Source: Rhizobium sp. (lineage in GTDB: Bacteria > Pseudomonadota > Alphaproteobacteria > Rhizobiales > Rhizobiaceae). Taken from it: a stretch of 64,000 nucleotides of DNA. The first letter of the stretch is position 1, and every line of letters begins with the position of its first letter. The notes below the pieces were generated by a model that saw only the letters and a program-made list of their open reading frames with translations, was not told the DNA's origin and did not search any database. The stretch is taken from positions 1-64,000 of the forward strand of contig JAPZUE010000020.1 of assembly GCA_027533385.1 (NCBI GenBank). The letters are read 5' to 3'. Below, one piece after another: positions 1-8,186 of the stretch. The position numbers were made by a program, and so were the translations under genes.

Positions 1-123
1 CTGCGCAAAGCGGCAGAGCGCACCGTAACCGGCCTTTGGGACAGGATCGGGAAACTACTCGACCTCGTCGAGCCTCAGGAGGCCCGAAACTTCTTCACAT
101 CATGCGGATACGATCCAGCATGA
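1..123 (+). CDS. IS630-family transposase, C-terminal end (partial)
   Basis: The window opens inside a reading frame that encodes 40 residues and stops with TGA at 121-123. The end, with the run ARNFFTSCGYDPA, matches the typical C-terminus of IS630-family transposases (NFF.xCGY), which catalyse cut-and-paste transposition into TA dinucleotides. The catalytic DDE core lies upstream of the window, so activity cannot be judged. The neighbouring minus-strand membrane ORF reads into this end, so the element probably inserted into or next to that gene. The family call rests only on a short conserved tail. Confidence 0.75.
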   Translation: MRKAAERTVTGLWDRIGKLLDLVEPQEARNFFTSCGYDPA

Positions 124-641
124 GGGGGAAACGCTCTAAAGGTACGACTGATCATGGTTGCGGCCGAGCAAAGAGGCCCGAACGTTGAGAAGTTGAAAAG
201 TAGTAATGAGACATATAGATTAGAATATGCAGCATCGCCGCCAAATAGATCTATCCATCTATGGCATTTAGCGTCTGAACACACGACATCGCCGGCACTG
301 AGACTAAATGTAGCGCCAACTGCAATCAAAAGTGAAAAAAAGATAGATACCCAGGCCTTGCGCTCATTTGCGATCTTCATCGGAGAAATTCGATTGATTT
401 TACGAAGAGGAAAGAAAAGTATTGCGGCAAGCGCACAGGAAATAATAAATCCAGATACATTCACAGATAAAGATCGCAGTAAATTCCCAGATGTTTGAAT
501 GCCGTGAAAGTACACAACGTTACTAACTATGAGAGCAGCAATTGCCGGCGCCCAAAAAACTGTCGACGAAGCGAAGTATTGCCTTCTGTATATCTGGGTA
601 GCCAGGAAGATAACAGCAACAACTGTCAAAATCGCAATCAT
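75..641 (-). CDS. AT-rich multi-pass membrane protein, 3' end running into the IS630 end
   Basis: The 188-residue product has about five hydrophobic segments (around residues 1-17, 29-46, 58-77, 93-115 and 139-159) with basic loops, so it is an inner-membrane protein of unknown function. Base composition from about 150 to 650 is visibly AT-richer than the chromosome around it, which points to transfer. Its last 25 or so codons (positions 75-150) overlap the transposase tail on the other strand. The natural C-terminus was therefore probably lost and replaced by IS-derived sequence. It resembles no family I can name. It is listed as a gene because hydrophobic segments continue through the frame, but it may be a truncated remnant. 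Confidence 0.5.
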   Translation of the reverse strand: MIAILTVVAVIFLATQIYRRQYFASSTVFWAPAIAALIVSNVVYFHGIQTSGNLLRSLSVNVSGFIISCALAAILFFPLRKINRISPMKIANERKAWVSIFFSLLIAVGATFSLSAGDVVCSDAKCHRWIDLFGGDAAYSNLYVSLLLFNFSTFGPLCSAATMISRTFRAFPPHAGSYPHDVKKFRAS

Positions 642-677
642 TTTCGCCTCAAAAATTTCCGCTATTATGGAAGACGT

Positions 678-1069
678 TCACTGACTGCCGGCCTTAAACT
701 CGTCCACGCTCAAGGTCCGCGCTGCGCGCTGATGGGGGTGCAGCAACTGCAAACGCCCCCCTCTGTCGCTACCAGAATTGCGAATCCGCCACCGACCTCT
801 ACGATCGAAGGACGCGGGGCTACGGCAAGGCTCTGGAAGGATTTAGAGGTAAATAGCCTTGCCTTGAGGCCGACCATATGGGCTGCTTTCGCGAGGTCGC
901 GAACTCCAATCAGCTTATCCTGCAGATTGAGTTCATGTTTGAGGTGCTCCCGATCCACCGCGCGACGGTAGCGAGCGCCGATAGTGGCGAGACACTCCAG
1001 CCCAGTGTCGACCTGTTGCGAGTTGTCAGGTGTCGGCTGAGGCGACGAAACAGCGGAAACAACATTCAC
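678..1069 (-). pseudogene. remnant of type I secretion ABC ATPase: C39-like domain only, frameshifted
   Basis: The frame starting at 1069 encodes an N-terminal peptidase-C39-like domain of the kind found at the front of HlyB-type exporters (DTGLECLATIGARYR, then DLAKAAHMVGLKARL and GGGFAIL). The catalytic Cys of true C39 peptidases (D-C-G) is replaced by Thr (D-T-G). This is as in substrate-docking C39-like domains of RTX exporters. At the six-C run (756-761, plus strand) the frame breaks. One extra G on the coding strand restores RLQLLHPHQRA and then RTLSVDEFKAG, the expected continuation, before a stop at 678-680. The membrane and ATPase domains (over 500 residues) are missing, so the gene is dead. 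Confidence 0.75.
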
Positions 1070-1351
1070 TGAAATAACTCTGCGCTTGAATGTTGAAAAC
1101 TGGAATTCGAGGCAATTCGATATTGGTCTTTGAGGCTAACGGCAAGATTGCCTTTGTGGTCACAACGCAAATCTTACGATCAATTCGTAGTCATTCAGCG
1201 CGCGCACAGGAAAATTCACTGTGGGCAGTGTCCGCTTTCAGGTTAGGCACAGAAAGACGGTTACGACCGAATGGGAGGCGCGAAGCGACCGTATCCCCAT
1301 GCAGATATGGCGCCCTACCGCACTCCCCGCAACGTCACCACCCCGCCACCC

Positions 1352-1657
1352 TCAGATCCCCGAGCCATCCAGCTCCTTTTCGTCGACGCCCTCCCAGGCC
1401 GGCGGTCTCACCATCGCATCCATGTTGACGCCCGGAAGAGGCATCCAGCATTTCAGCTCCGGCTCGGCATAGGAAATGATCGCGCCCGGCGTCGAATCCG
1501 AGGAGCGCCAGCCATCGGCCCCGAACCGGTCGCCCTTCGACCAGTAGACGAGATCGACCGCACCCGGCCCCTGTTCGGTGGCCCGTATGGTCACAAGAAT
1601 GCGGCTGCCGTCGCGCGGCGCCGAGCGCATGTTCCGCCAGCGGATGCTATCGTCCAT
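1352..1657 (-). CDS. small hypothetical protein (101 aa)
   Basis: The product begins MDDSIRWRNMRSAPRDGSRIL. The pattern W..M.SAP.DG..IL is seen in many small phage- and mobile-element-associated proteins (DUF551-like), but no function is known. I chose ATG at 1655-1657 because GGGAGGA lies six bases upstream; an upstream in-frame ATG at 1672 has no such site. It is followed on the same strand by the toxin-antitoxin pair's end at 1736, with about 80 bp between. The 280 bp on its other side, up to the secretion remnant, shows no gene. Confidence 0.6.
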   Translation of the reverse strand: MDDSIRWRNMRSAPRDGSRILVTIRATEQGPGAVDLVYWSKGDRFGADGWRSSDSTPGAIISYAEPELKCWMPLPGVNMDAMVRPPAWEGVDEKELDGSGI

Positions 1658-1735
1658 GATATGTCCTCCCATTGCAGAGAGAGTGTCGCCGCCGGGGCGG
1701 GGACGGTCAACCCGGATTGCGGGGATGTGGCCGCG

Positions 1736-2041
1736 TCAGGTGACGCCCTCCTCGGACCAGATCATCGGATGCCGTCGGCCATTGTAGACCCTCAGCACCC
1801 AGAGCACGTCTCCACGGATCGTATACGGAATAATGAAGCCATAGCGCGGCTCGATGGCTTCGCGAATGTCCGGATGCTCTGTCCTCCGTCCGCTTTGCGG
1901 TTGTTCACGGATGCGTTTGAGCGCCGCCTGAATGGCTGCAACCACGCGTTTGTGACCGGTTGGAGATCGCGGAACAAGCCAGTCTCTGAGATCCTCAAGA
2001 TCTCGAACGGCATCGCGCGTGAACCGCAACCGCATCGACAT
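1736..2041 (-). CDS. ParE-family toxin
   Basis: The 101-residue product has the RelE/ParE plasmid-stabilisation fold signature: MRLRFTRDAVRDLEDLRDWL at the start, an R..P..GRRTEHPDIRE centre, and a VLWVLRVYNGRRHP strand at the end. ParE toxins poison DNA gyrase and are held inactive by the antitoxin. The start at 2041 lies one base after the antitoxin stop (TGA C ATG), so the two are translationally coupled, antitoxin first. A second ATG two codons on is equally possible. A long upstream extension of the frame overlaps the antitoxin and is not credible. Confidence 0.82.
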   Translation of the reverse strand: MSMRLRFTRDAVRDLEDLRDWLVPRSPTGHKRVVAAIQAALKRIREQPQSGRRTEHPDIREAIEPRYGFIIPYTIRGDVLWVLRVYNGRRHPMIWSEEGVT

Positions 2042-2042
2042 G

Positions 2043-2303
2043 TCACGAGGACTGAGGCGGCGGCGCCCCGGGTTCCTCACCCCACCGATCCATCCAGGCC
2101 AGCACCGCGTCGCCGTCATGGCCGAGATCCTGGTCTACATCATCAAGAGCTTTCTGCATGTCAGCATGCCAGCGGCTGCGACCGTTAAGATAGAGTTCGA
2201 TGGCACGGGCGATGATGTCTTCGCGCGCCTGTCCCGTCTGCCGCGACAGCGTATCGACGGCGCCGCTCAAGGCCTCGGGTAACATTATTTCGAGCTTCGT
2301 CAT
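2043..2303 (-). CDS. ribbon-helix-helix antitoxin of the ParE pair
   Basis: The 86-residue product begins MTKLEIMLPEALSGAVDTL, a CopG/ParD-like ribbon-helix-helix strand and helix, followed by a C-terminal tail (WHADMQKALDDVDQDLG) that would wrap the toxin. The pair should repress its own promoter through the N-terminal domain. ATG at 2301-2303 gives a normal-length antitoxin. The frame is open for 72 more codons upstream, but that stretch has no protein-like character. It is directly coupled to the downstream toxin gene. Confidence 0.8.
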   Translation of the reverse strand: MTKLEIMLPEALSGAVDTLSRQTGQAREDIIARAIELYLNGRSRWHADMQKALDDVDQDLGHDGDAVLAWMDRWGEEPGAPPPQSS

Positions 2304-2512
2304 ATTTCGTGCCTTGCCGGAACCCCATGACGCGCCTACCTTAACTCTATCGGCAACGTAACGAAAGGAAGGTGATCCAATGTCTAGTGAGATTTCGGTC
2401 TGCGTGCGTGACTTTGGAAAGGGTGCGGTTTTGACGGGGCAGCCCTCGGCCTGATCCAGCCTTCCTTCGGATGCTTCGCCATCCGGGTCCGGACAAGGAC
2501 TAAAGCTCATGG

Positions 2513-2538
2513 GAGCCACCCTCGCGGGTGGCTCTTCT
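2513..2538. terminator. strong hairpin, possible terminator
   Basis: A perfect nine-base inverted repeat (GAGCCACCC at 2513-2521, GGGTGGCTC at 2526-2534) with a four-base loop is followed on the plus strand by TTCT. It separates the ParE module from the AT-rich gene ending at 2548. The U-tract is weak, so it may act only partly. Confidence 0.5.
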
Positions 2539-2547
2539 GATTCTACA

Positions 2548-3132
2548 CTATAGGTCTCTGGAACCGTTCTCTATACCGATGACGAGATAAGCCGTGAGTA
2601 TATCGAATCTAGCCAAGGCGAGTGACAACTCTGACTTTGCGATTTGGATCCTGTCCGAAGACCCCCTATCGATCGACTCAAGAAGATCATATCCCTTTGC
2701 TGAAATATCCTTCATAGACAAAGTGATATACAATGCGAAATTCTCGCCGCTTACCATAGCCTCGAATTGCGCGACTGAATCAGGTGAGGTTGCATTGATA
2801 GTGGACCGTAGTTCCTGAAGTTGCTCAGGGCGAAGGGATGAAAGGTTGATATCTGTCGAACTAAGCTCTTTCGATATTGCAGTCTCAACCATCTTGAACT
2901 GAAGAGGCAGGTCGCTGTTTATAAGATTTTCAAACTGTTCTTCATTGCTTGAGATGTCGGCAGCGGATGCTTGATTCAGCTCCACCCTAAGCGCATTTAT
3001 GTTGTCTTTTGCAATCTTTATGTCGGAATATGACCCGCGGTACTTTAGCTCAAATCTGGAGCCAAATTGAGCGATTGTTGCGCCAGCTAGAAGAATGAGT
3101 AAAGATGCTATTATAGCTTTCTTTGCTTGCAT
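2548..3132 (-). CDS. membrane-anchored protein of unknown function, second gene of AT-rich pair
   Basis: The 194-residue protein has one N-terminal hydrophobic segment (about residues 5-22: AIIASLLILLAGATIAQF) and then a hydrophilic, largely helical region, so most of it should face the periplasm. No motif I recognise is present. It overlaps the end of the upstream gene by 22 bases, which indicates co-translation. Both genes have low GC and codon use unlike the flanking chromosome, pointing to recent acquisition. Candidate roles (phage exclusion, envelope stress, toxin-immunity) are guesses only. Confidence 0.6.
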   Translation of the reverse strand: MQAKKAIIASLLILLAGATIAQFGSRFELKYRGSYSDIKIAKDNINALRVELNQASAADISSNEEQFENLINSDLPLQFKMVETAISKELSSTDINLSSLRPEQLQELRSTINATSPDSVAQFEAMVSGENFALYITLSMKDISAKGYDLLESIDRGSSDRIQIAKSELSLALARFDILTAYLVIGIENGSRDL

Positions 3133-3539
3133 TTTGGATGATCTTTCATTCGATCAAAATCCGGATAGAGCAATTTTATATGATCTGCATTTATGTTTCT
3201 AGCGTACCAAACCTGGAAATTGATTTCTTCGTACAGTCGACAAAAATCGGCCTTTAGATACTCCCAATAACTAACAGGTAGCTGATTTTGGCTAGCAAGA
3301 TAACCGGCATGGGCAATAAAGTCGCCGTATCGATCGTAGGCGTTATTCAGTCGAACCAAGTCATCTGCAGCATCGAATATCTCGTCTGCGATCTGTCTGC
3401 TTTCTTGAGAGATTGAGATTGTATTTGCCGCATTCAGCGACATATTGGCAGACGATAGCTGAACATATGCGATGTAGAGCGCAATGATTCCGGTCGCCGT
3501 GGGGGCCCATGTAATGAACAACTGTAGGGCTTTGGGCAT
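3111..3539 (-). CDS. membrane-anchored protein of unknown function, first gene of AT-rich pair
   Basis: The 142-residue protein starts MPKALQLFITWAPTATGIIALYIAYVQL, with a single membrane helix near residues 10-28. A helical, charged region follows with several aromatic residues (QVWYARNINADHIKLLYPDFD). A short coiled stretch after the helix (QESRQIADEIFDAADDLVRL) could mediate pairing. The layout, one N-terminal helix plus a soluble helical domain, is shared with its overlapping downstream partner. The two may form one membrane complex. I do not recognise the family. Confidence 0.6.
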   Translation of the reverse strand: MPKALQLFITWAPTATGIIALYIAYVQLSSANMSLNAANTISISQESRQIADEIFDAADDLVRLNNAYDRYGDFIAHAGYLASQNQLPVSYWEYLKADFCRLYEEINFQVWYARNINADHIKLLYPDFDRMKDHPKCKQRKL

Positions 3540-3614
3540 TGTGCCTACCTCAGCAACTTCTCACCCGGCCAGAATATGCTTGTATGGCGACTTAGCAAGT
3601 CAACCACGAGTGAC

Positions 3615-4349
3615 CTAAAGCCCGACCGTGCCGAAGCCCGGCACCTTGATGCCCGGCTGCACGACATCGATCCCGGCCACCAACCCCAAAAAATTCACCT
3701 CCAGCCCGCTGCGCACGCCGACCGAAAAGCCGGCAAGCCCGCCAAGGCTCACATGCAGGTCGCGACCGTCTTCATCGAGATGATAGAAGGCACCACCCGG
3801 CAGATAGTCACGTCCGACGGCATCCGGCGGCAGCACGGCGCCAAGTTCCGGCACCTCCCGCAGCACATGCGCGACAAAGGTGTTGGAGTTCGGCCCCGGA
3901 TAGATGCGGTATCCGCCCGGCTGGCCATAGGGGTAGCCCTCGATTGCCGCTTCCACCTTCGGGATCAGCCGTTTTGCCGCCTCGCCCTTCACCTCCGCGA
4001 CCAGCCGCGGCGGGTTGGAGTACCAGAAGGCATCCGGCGCCCGATGGTTCCTGCGGATCGGCGAGCCCCAGCCCACCTTGTCATAGCGCTGATAGGCGCC
4101 GTTCTCGTCCTTGGTGACGATCCAGGCATGGCTGGCAATCGCGCCCTTCAGGCCCCCGGTCATCGCCGAAAACACATAGATCGCCGCTTCCGGGCTCTCC
4201 TCCGCCGTCGGCAGCAGGCCGGACGAGCCCCAGTTCGCCTCGCTCCAGCGCTGCGGTCGGTCCTTCGACACCCAGAGCCCGGCCGAAACCAGGGTCGGCA
4301 GGATGAAGACGAGAACGACCACGGAGAGGAAGCGCAGCAGAAATTTCAA
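3615..4349 (-). CDS. DUF3750 family protein
   Basis: The 244-residue product has an N-terminal membrane helix (FLLRFLSVVVLVFILPTLVSAGL) and a periplasmic domain with the conserved runs IYVFSAMTGGLKGAIASHAW, GPNSNTFVAHVLREVPEL and LPPDAVGRDYL. These are characteristic of DUF3750, whose His/Asn/Cys-like layout hints at a hydrolase-type fold but whose function is unproven. I chose TTG at 4347-4349, preceded by GAGG, since the frame otherwise runs back hundreds of codons through the asparaginase gene on the opposite strand with no protein character. It is divergent from the asparaginase with about 70 bp between. Confidence 0.8.
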   Translation of the reverse strand: MKFLLRFLSVVVLVFILPTLVSAGLWVSKDRPQRWSEANWGSSGLLPTAEESPEAAIYVFSAMTGGLKGAIASHAWIVTKDENGAYQRYDKVGWGSPIRRNHRAPDAFWYSNPPRLVAEVKGEAAKRLIPKVEAAIEGYPYGQPGGYRIYPGPNSNTFVAHVLREVPELGAVLPPDAVGRDYLPGGAFYHLDEDGRDLHVSLGGLAGFSVGVRSGLEVNFLGLVAGIDVVQPGIKVPGFGTVGL

Positions 4350-4421
4350 TCCCGACCTCGAAGATTGGAGCGATGCATGATTTAAAAGAACTCTGACATT
4401 GTTGGTATTTTGAGGCAGAGC

Positions 4422-5429
4422 ATGGAAAATCCAGTCACGGTCGAGGTCACACGCGGTCAACTCGTCGAGAGCCGCCATCGCGGGCTTGCCGTTGTGGTCG
4501 ATGCCGAGGGCAAGACCGTTTTCTCCGCCGGTGATGTCGAGGCGGGCGTCTTCCCGCGCTCCGCCTGCAAGGCCATGCAGGCCCTGCCGCTGGTCGAAAG
4601 CGGAGCTGCGGATGCTTTTGGCTTCGGCAACCGGGAACTCGCGCTCGCCTGCTCCTCCCATTCCGGAGAGCCGGAGCATGTCGCGACCGCCGCCTCCATG
4701 CTGAAGGCCGCCGGGCGGGATGAAAGCGTGCTCGAATGCGGCGCCCACTGGTCCTCGCACCAGCCCGTGCTGATCGACCAGGCCCGCACGCTCGACAAGC
4801 CTAATGCGCTTCACAACAATTGCTCCGGCAAACACTCCGGCTTCGTCTGCACCTGCGTGCATACCGGCGAAGACCCGCGCGGCTATGCCGGCTTTGATCA
4901 TCCCCTGCAGCAGGCGATCCGCGCCATCATGTCGGATCTGACGGGCGCCGTGCTCTCGCGCGAAAATTGCGGCACCGACGGCTGCTCGATCCCGACCTAT
5001 GCCGTACCGCTTATCGGTCTCGCCACAGGCTTCGGCAAGCTCGCCACGGGCAGGGGGCTTGAACCCATCCGCGCCGCAGCCGCCCGCCGCCTGATCGATG
5101 CCTGCATGGCCGAACCCTTCTATGTCGCCGGCACCAAACGCTTCTGCACGAAGCTGATGCAGGTGGCACCGGGGAAAATCTTCGCCAAGACCGGTGCCGA
5201 AGGCGTCTTCTGCGCGCTCCTGCCGGAAAAGGGCCTGTCCTTTGCCGTCAAATGCGAGGATGGCGCCAGCCGCGCCGCAGAAGCCATGATCGCCGCCCTG
5301 CTTGCCCGCCATTTCGACGAGGGCAGCGACGAACACACCGCCCTGATCGGCATGTCGCGCCACGGCATGACCAACTGGAACGGGTTGCCGGTCGGCACGG
5401 TGCGGGTCACGGATGTGCTCTTCGCCTGA
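4422..5429 (+). CDS. ansA: L-asparaginase, rhizobial AnsA/ReAV type
   Basis: The enzyme hydrolyses L-asparagine to aspartate and ammonia in the cytoplasm. At 335 residues it matches the asparaginase family first described from Rhizobium etli, unrelated in sequence to the E. coli enzymes. The serine-lysine motif is seen at Ser47-x-x-Lys50 (RSACK), with Ser79 in SSHSGEPEH, Cys134-Ser-Gly-Lys137 and Cys188 (NCGTDGC). These correspond, with a one-residue offset, to the catalytic and zinc-binding residues reported for ReAV. ATG at 4422 has GAGG upstream; a TTG four codons earlier is less likely. It probably supports use of asparagine as nitrogen or carbon source. Confidence 0.9.
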   Translation: MENPVTVEVTRGQLVESRHRGLAVVVDAEGKTVFSAGDVEAGVFPRSACKAMQALPLVESGAADAFGFGNRELALACSSHSGEPEHVATAASMLKAAGRDESVLECGAHWSSHQPVLIDQARTLDKPNALHNNCSGKHSGFVCTCVHTGEDPRGYAGFDHPLQQAIRAIMSDLTGAVLSRENCGTDGCSIPTYAVPLIGLATGFGKLATGRGLEPIRAAAARRLIDACMAEPFYVAGTKRFCTKLMQVAPGKIFAKTGAEGVFCALLPEKGLSFAVKCEDGASRAAEAMIAALLARHFDEGSDEHTALIGMSRHGMTNWNGLPVGTVRVTDVLFA

Positions 5430-5547
5430 GCGGCGCCAGAAAGGCCCATCGGTCGCATTCGCCTCGCTCCGCCTCAAGGGAGGTTTAACCCTTGGCGGAT
5501 AGACTTCGGCTCCGACCCATCGCGCGCAATCGACGAGGCCGAGTTTC

Positions 5548-6843
5548 ATGGATGTTTCGACCAGAGGGCTAGACCGGGCCATCGGCGCCGTTTCCGGCCG
5601 TCCCTGGACCGTGACGATCCCGTGGAACGGCCGCATGCTCGAGCTCGAATGCCGGGAAAACCTGGCCGACCTGCAAGGCCTGAAGGACGAATGGCAGGCA
5701 CTGGAAAGCCGCTGCCCCGAACCCTTCACCTATTTCCAGAGCTACGACTGGTGTGTCAGCTGGTGCCGGGCCTTCCTCGCGGAAGAGGGGGCAGGCGGCG
5801 CCCGTCCCAAGGTCTACGTCCTCTGGGAGGGCGCAGAGTGCCGGATGATCTGGCCGCTGATGACGCGACGCGTCGGGGCTTCCCTGACCGTGCTCGTGCC
5901 GCTGACGGCGCCGATGAACCAGTATGCCTCACTGCTTTACGATCCCTCCGGCTTCGACCTCGCCCTCGGTCGCGCCGTTTTCGGCGCCATCCGCAGCCGT
6001 GGCGGACGCGATGCCATCTGCCTCGATCATGTGCCGCAGAGCGCCCTGCTTGCCGGCATCATCGAGGGGCAAGGCCATGCGCCGGGTGTCGCCCAGCAAT
6101 CCTCCATCCTCGACCTCTCGGACATTGACGACTGGGAAAGCCATCACCGCGCGCTGCCCAAGAAGCAGCGTCTGCAGCGCAACAGCCGCCGCAACCGGCT
6201 GGAGAAGCTGGGTCGCCTCGACTATCGCATTCTCACGCCTGAAAGCGAGGCCTATGCCGATCATGTCGATCGCTGCCTTGCGATGAAGCAGGACTGGCTG
6301 AAGGGCACGGGTCGTCTAGGCCGCGATGTCTTCGACCCGCGTTTTGCCGCCTTCCTGCGTGGCCTCGGCCAGGTCGCCGGCGAAGACGAGGGCCGCGTCT
6401 ATCTTCATGCCCTCACGCTCGACGAAGCGCCGATCGCCATGGAACTCGGCATCCGCTTCCGGCAGGACTACTATTGCTTCATGGGCGCAATCGACCTCGC
6501 CTACCAGAAATACTCGCCCGGCAAGGTGCAGATGGAAAGCGCCCAACGCTGGGCAATCGAGACCGGCATCCGCCGTTTCGACTTCCTCAACGATCCCTCC
6601 ACCTACAAGTCGAGCTGGACCAACACCACGCAGCCGCTCGCCGCCGCCTACATTCCCTTCACCCGCCTCGGGCGTCTCTATTGTCGTCACTGGATGGCCG
6701 GTCTTCGCCCGCGCCTGCGTGCCCTCTATGACCGGATCGGCCCGGAAACCCGCGCACGTATCTTCCCGGTCTTCGGTGCGCTTCGACGCCTTGCCGGTCG
6801 CAACAGCGGCAGCCTGAGCCTCGTGCTGATTTGTTTCCCGTGA
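5548..6843 (+). CDS. CelD/BcsL-type GNAT acyltransferase
   Basis: The 431-residue protein has a central GNAT/FemAB-like domain (about residues 160-375) with RLQRNSRRNRLEKLG and the late block YQKYSPGKVQMESAQRWAIE, then RFDFLNDPSTYKSSW. This layout is typical of the BcsL/CelD acetyltransferases found in exopolysaccharide and cellulose gene sets. It likely acylates a sugar or lipid-linked precursor in the cytoplasm. Its last 13 bases overlap the start of a polysaccharide flippase gene, so the two are probably made together. A GAGG site sits seven bases or so before the ATG. The exact substrate cannot be read from sequence. Confidence 0.85.
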   Translation: MDVSTRGLDRAIGAVSGRPWTVTIPWNGRMLELECRENLADLQGLKDEWQALESRCPEPFTYFQSYDWCVSWCRAFLAEEGAGGARPKVYVLWEGAECRMIWPLMTRRVGASLTVLVPLTAPMNQYASLLYDPSGFDLALGRAVFGAIRSRGGRDAICLDHVPQSALLAGIIEGQGHAPGVAQQSSILDLSDIDDWESHHRALPKKQRLQRNSRRNRLEKLGRLDYRILTPESEAYADHVDRCLAMKQDWLKGTGRLGRDVFDPRFAAFLRGLGQVAGEDEGRVYLHALTLDEAPIAMELGIRFRQDYYCFMGAIDLAYQKYSPGKVQMESAQRWAIETGIRRFDFLNDPSTYKSSWTNTTQPLAAAYIPFTRLGRLYCRHWMAGLRPRLRALYDRIGPETRARIFPVFGALRRLAGRNSGSLSLVLICFP

Positions 6844-8180
6844 TCGCCGGGGCCCTCCGCAAGGCGCAGCATGCGATCCGCGATCCCGGCCTGCGCGGCG
6901 CGCTGACCGGCATATCCGTCCGCATCGCCGCAGCCTTTGTCGGTCTTGGCCTGCAGATCCTGCTCGCCCGTTTCATGGCGCTCGGGGACTACGGCGTCTA
7001 CGTCATCCTGTGGACCTGGGTCAGCGTCGTCGGACAGGTGGGCGTGCTCGGTTTCTATGATTCCGCCGCCCGCTTCATCCCGCGTTATGGCCGGCGCGAC
7101 AAGCCGGCCCATCTCGCCGGCTATCTGGCGACCGGCTTTCGTGCGGTCCTGCTCGGATCCTGCCTTCTGGCCGCCGCAGCCCTGGCCTTCCTCTTTCTGC
7201 TGCCGGAGCTGGTCGATCCGGCCTTCCTGCTGCCGATCGGGGTCTTGGCGCTGGGCTTTCCGGTTCTCTCGCTCGAAACCTACCTGACCGGTATCGCCCG
7301 TGGTTTCGGCTGGTATGCGCTTTCGACCATTCCGGGCTTCATCTTGAGGCCGGTGCTGATCATGCTGGGCGTCGGGATCGCCGAGCTCGCCGGCCTCACC
7401 CTCGATGCCGTGACGGTCCTCTCGCTGGTCGTGCTCGCTTCCGTGTTGGTGCTTGTCGTCCAGGCGCTCCTCCTGCGCGCCCGTCTGCCGAAAAGTCCAT
7501 CTCCACCCACAAAAGCGCCGGGCCGCCGCCGCTTCTGGCTGCTCGCTTCCGTCTTGATGATGCCGGCGATGACGGCGGAAGAGCTATTCGTCTGGATCGA
7601 CGTTCTGATCCTCGGCTTCCTCGTGCCGCCCGATCAGGCCTCGCTCTATTTCGCCGCCCAGCGTTCGCTCTCGCTTGCCGCCTTCGTGCAATATGGCTTC
7701 ATGCTGGTCGCCGCCCGCGGCTTCTCGCTGTCGCTCGCCTCTGCCGACAGGGCAGGGCTGCAGGCCCGCATCACCCGCTCCACCAATGCCACCTTCTGGC
7801 TCACCATCCCCTCGGTGGCGCTGACACTTGTGGCCGGCTATCCGCTGCTGCATCTCTTCGGAGAGGCCTTCGTTTCGGCCTATCCCTGCCTTGTCCTGCT
7901 GGGGCTTGCCTATGTCATCCGCGCCGCCACCGGCCAGGCGGCCGAACTCCTCGTCGTCCAGGGCCGCTATCGCCTGAGCCTTGCCATCGTCTCGACTTCG
8001 GTCGCAGCCTGCCTCGCCGCGATGCTTGTGCTCGTGCCGCTCTACGGCATCATCGGCGCTGCAGCCGCCATGGTTCTCGTGCAGCTGATCCGGCTCGTGG
8101 TGGTCACATGGCTAGTTTACCATCAAACCGGATACTGGGTGCTGGCGCGTCCGTTTTCATTCGCCTTGGAGCGAGATTGA
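6831..8180 (+). CDS. polysaccharide flippase (Wzx/MATE-like, 449 aa)
   Basis: The protein has 12 or so hydrophobic segments distributed along its length and the general look of the polysaccharide-biosynthesis transporters (Wzx/MVF superfamily): LLARFMALGDYGVYVILW near residue 45, and VLVPLYGIIGAAAAMVL near 405. It should flip a lipid-linked glycan or related intermediate across the inner membrane. The start overlaps the 3' end of the acyltransferase gene by 13 bases. No glycosyltransferases are seen nearby, so the pair may modify a glycan made elsewhere. Confidence 0.85.
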   Translation: MFPVIAGALRKAQHAIRDPGLRGALTGISVRIAAAFVGLGLQILLARFMALGDYGVYVILWTWVSVVGQVGVLGFYDSAARFIPRYGRRDKPAHLAGYLATGFRAVLLGSCLLAAAALAFLFLLPELVDPAFLLPIGVLALGFPVLSLETYLTGIARGFGWYALSTIPGFILRPVLIMLGVGIAELAGLTLDAVTVLSLVVLASVLVLVVQALLLRARLPKSPSPPTKAPGRRRFWLLASVLMMPAMTAEELFVWIDVLILGFLVPPDQASLYFAAQRSLSLAAFVQYGFMLVAARGFSLSLASADRAGLQARITRSTNATFWLTIPSVALTLVAGYPLLHLFGEAFVSAYPCLVLLGLAYVIRAATGQAAELLVVQGRYRLSLAIVSTSVAACLAAMLVLVPLYGIIGAAAAMVLVQLIRLVVVTWLVYHQTGYWVLARPFSFALERD

Positions 8181-8186
8181 ACGCCC

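Noticed and set aside
1090..2188. Several overlapping plus-strand frames over the toxin-antitoxin region.
   Set aside because: The minus strand encodes ParE, its antitoxin and a small conserved protein; the plus frames have no ribosome sites or family patterns.
2461..2545. Possible tRNA or RNA gene around the strong hairpin.
   Set aside because: No anticodon arm or TPsiC pattern; only one hairpin is clear.
3615..5729. A 704-codon open frame on the minus strand.
   Set aside because: Only the last 244 codons look like protein (DUF3750). The rest is the antisense of the asparaginase gene, a common effect in GC-rich DNA.
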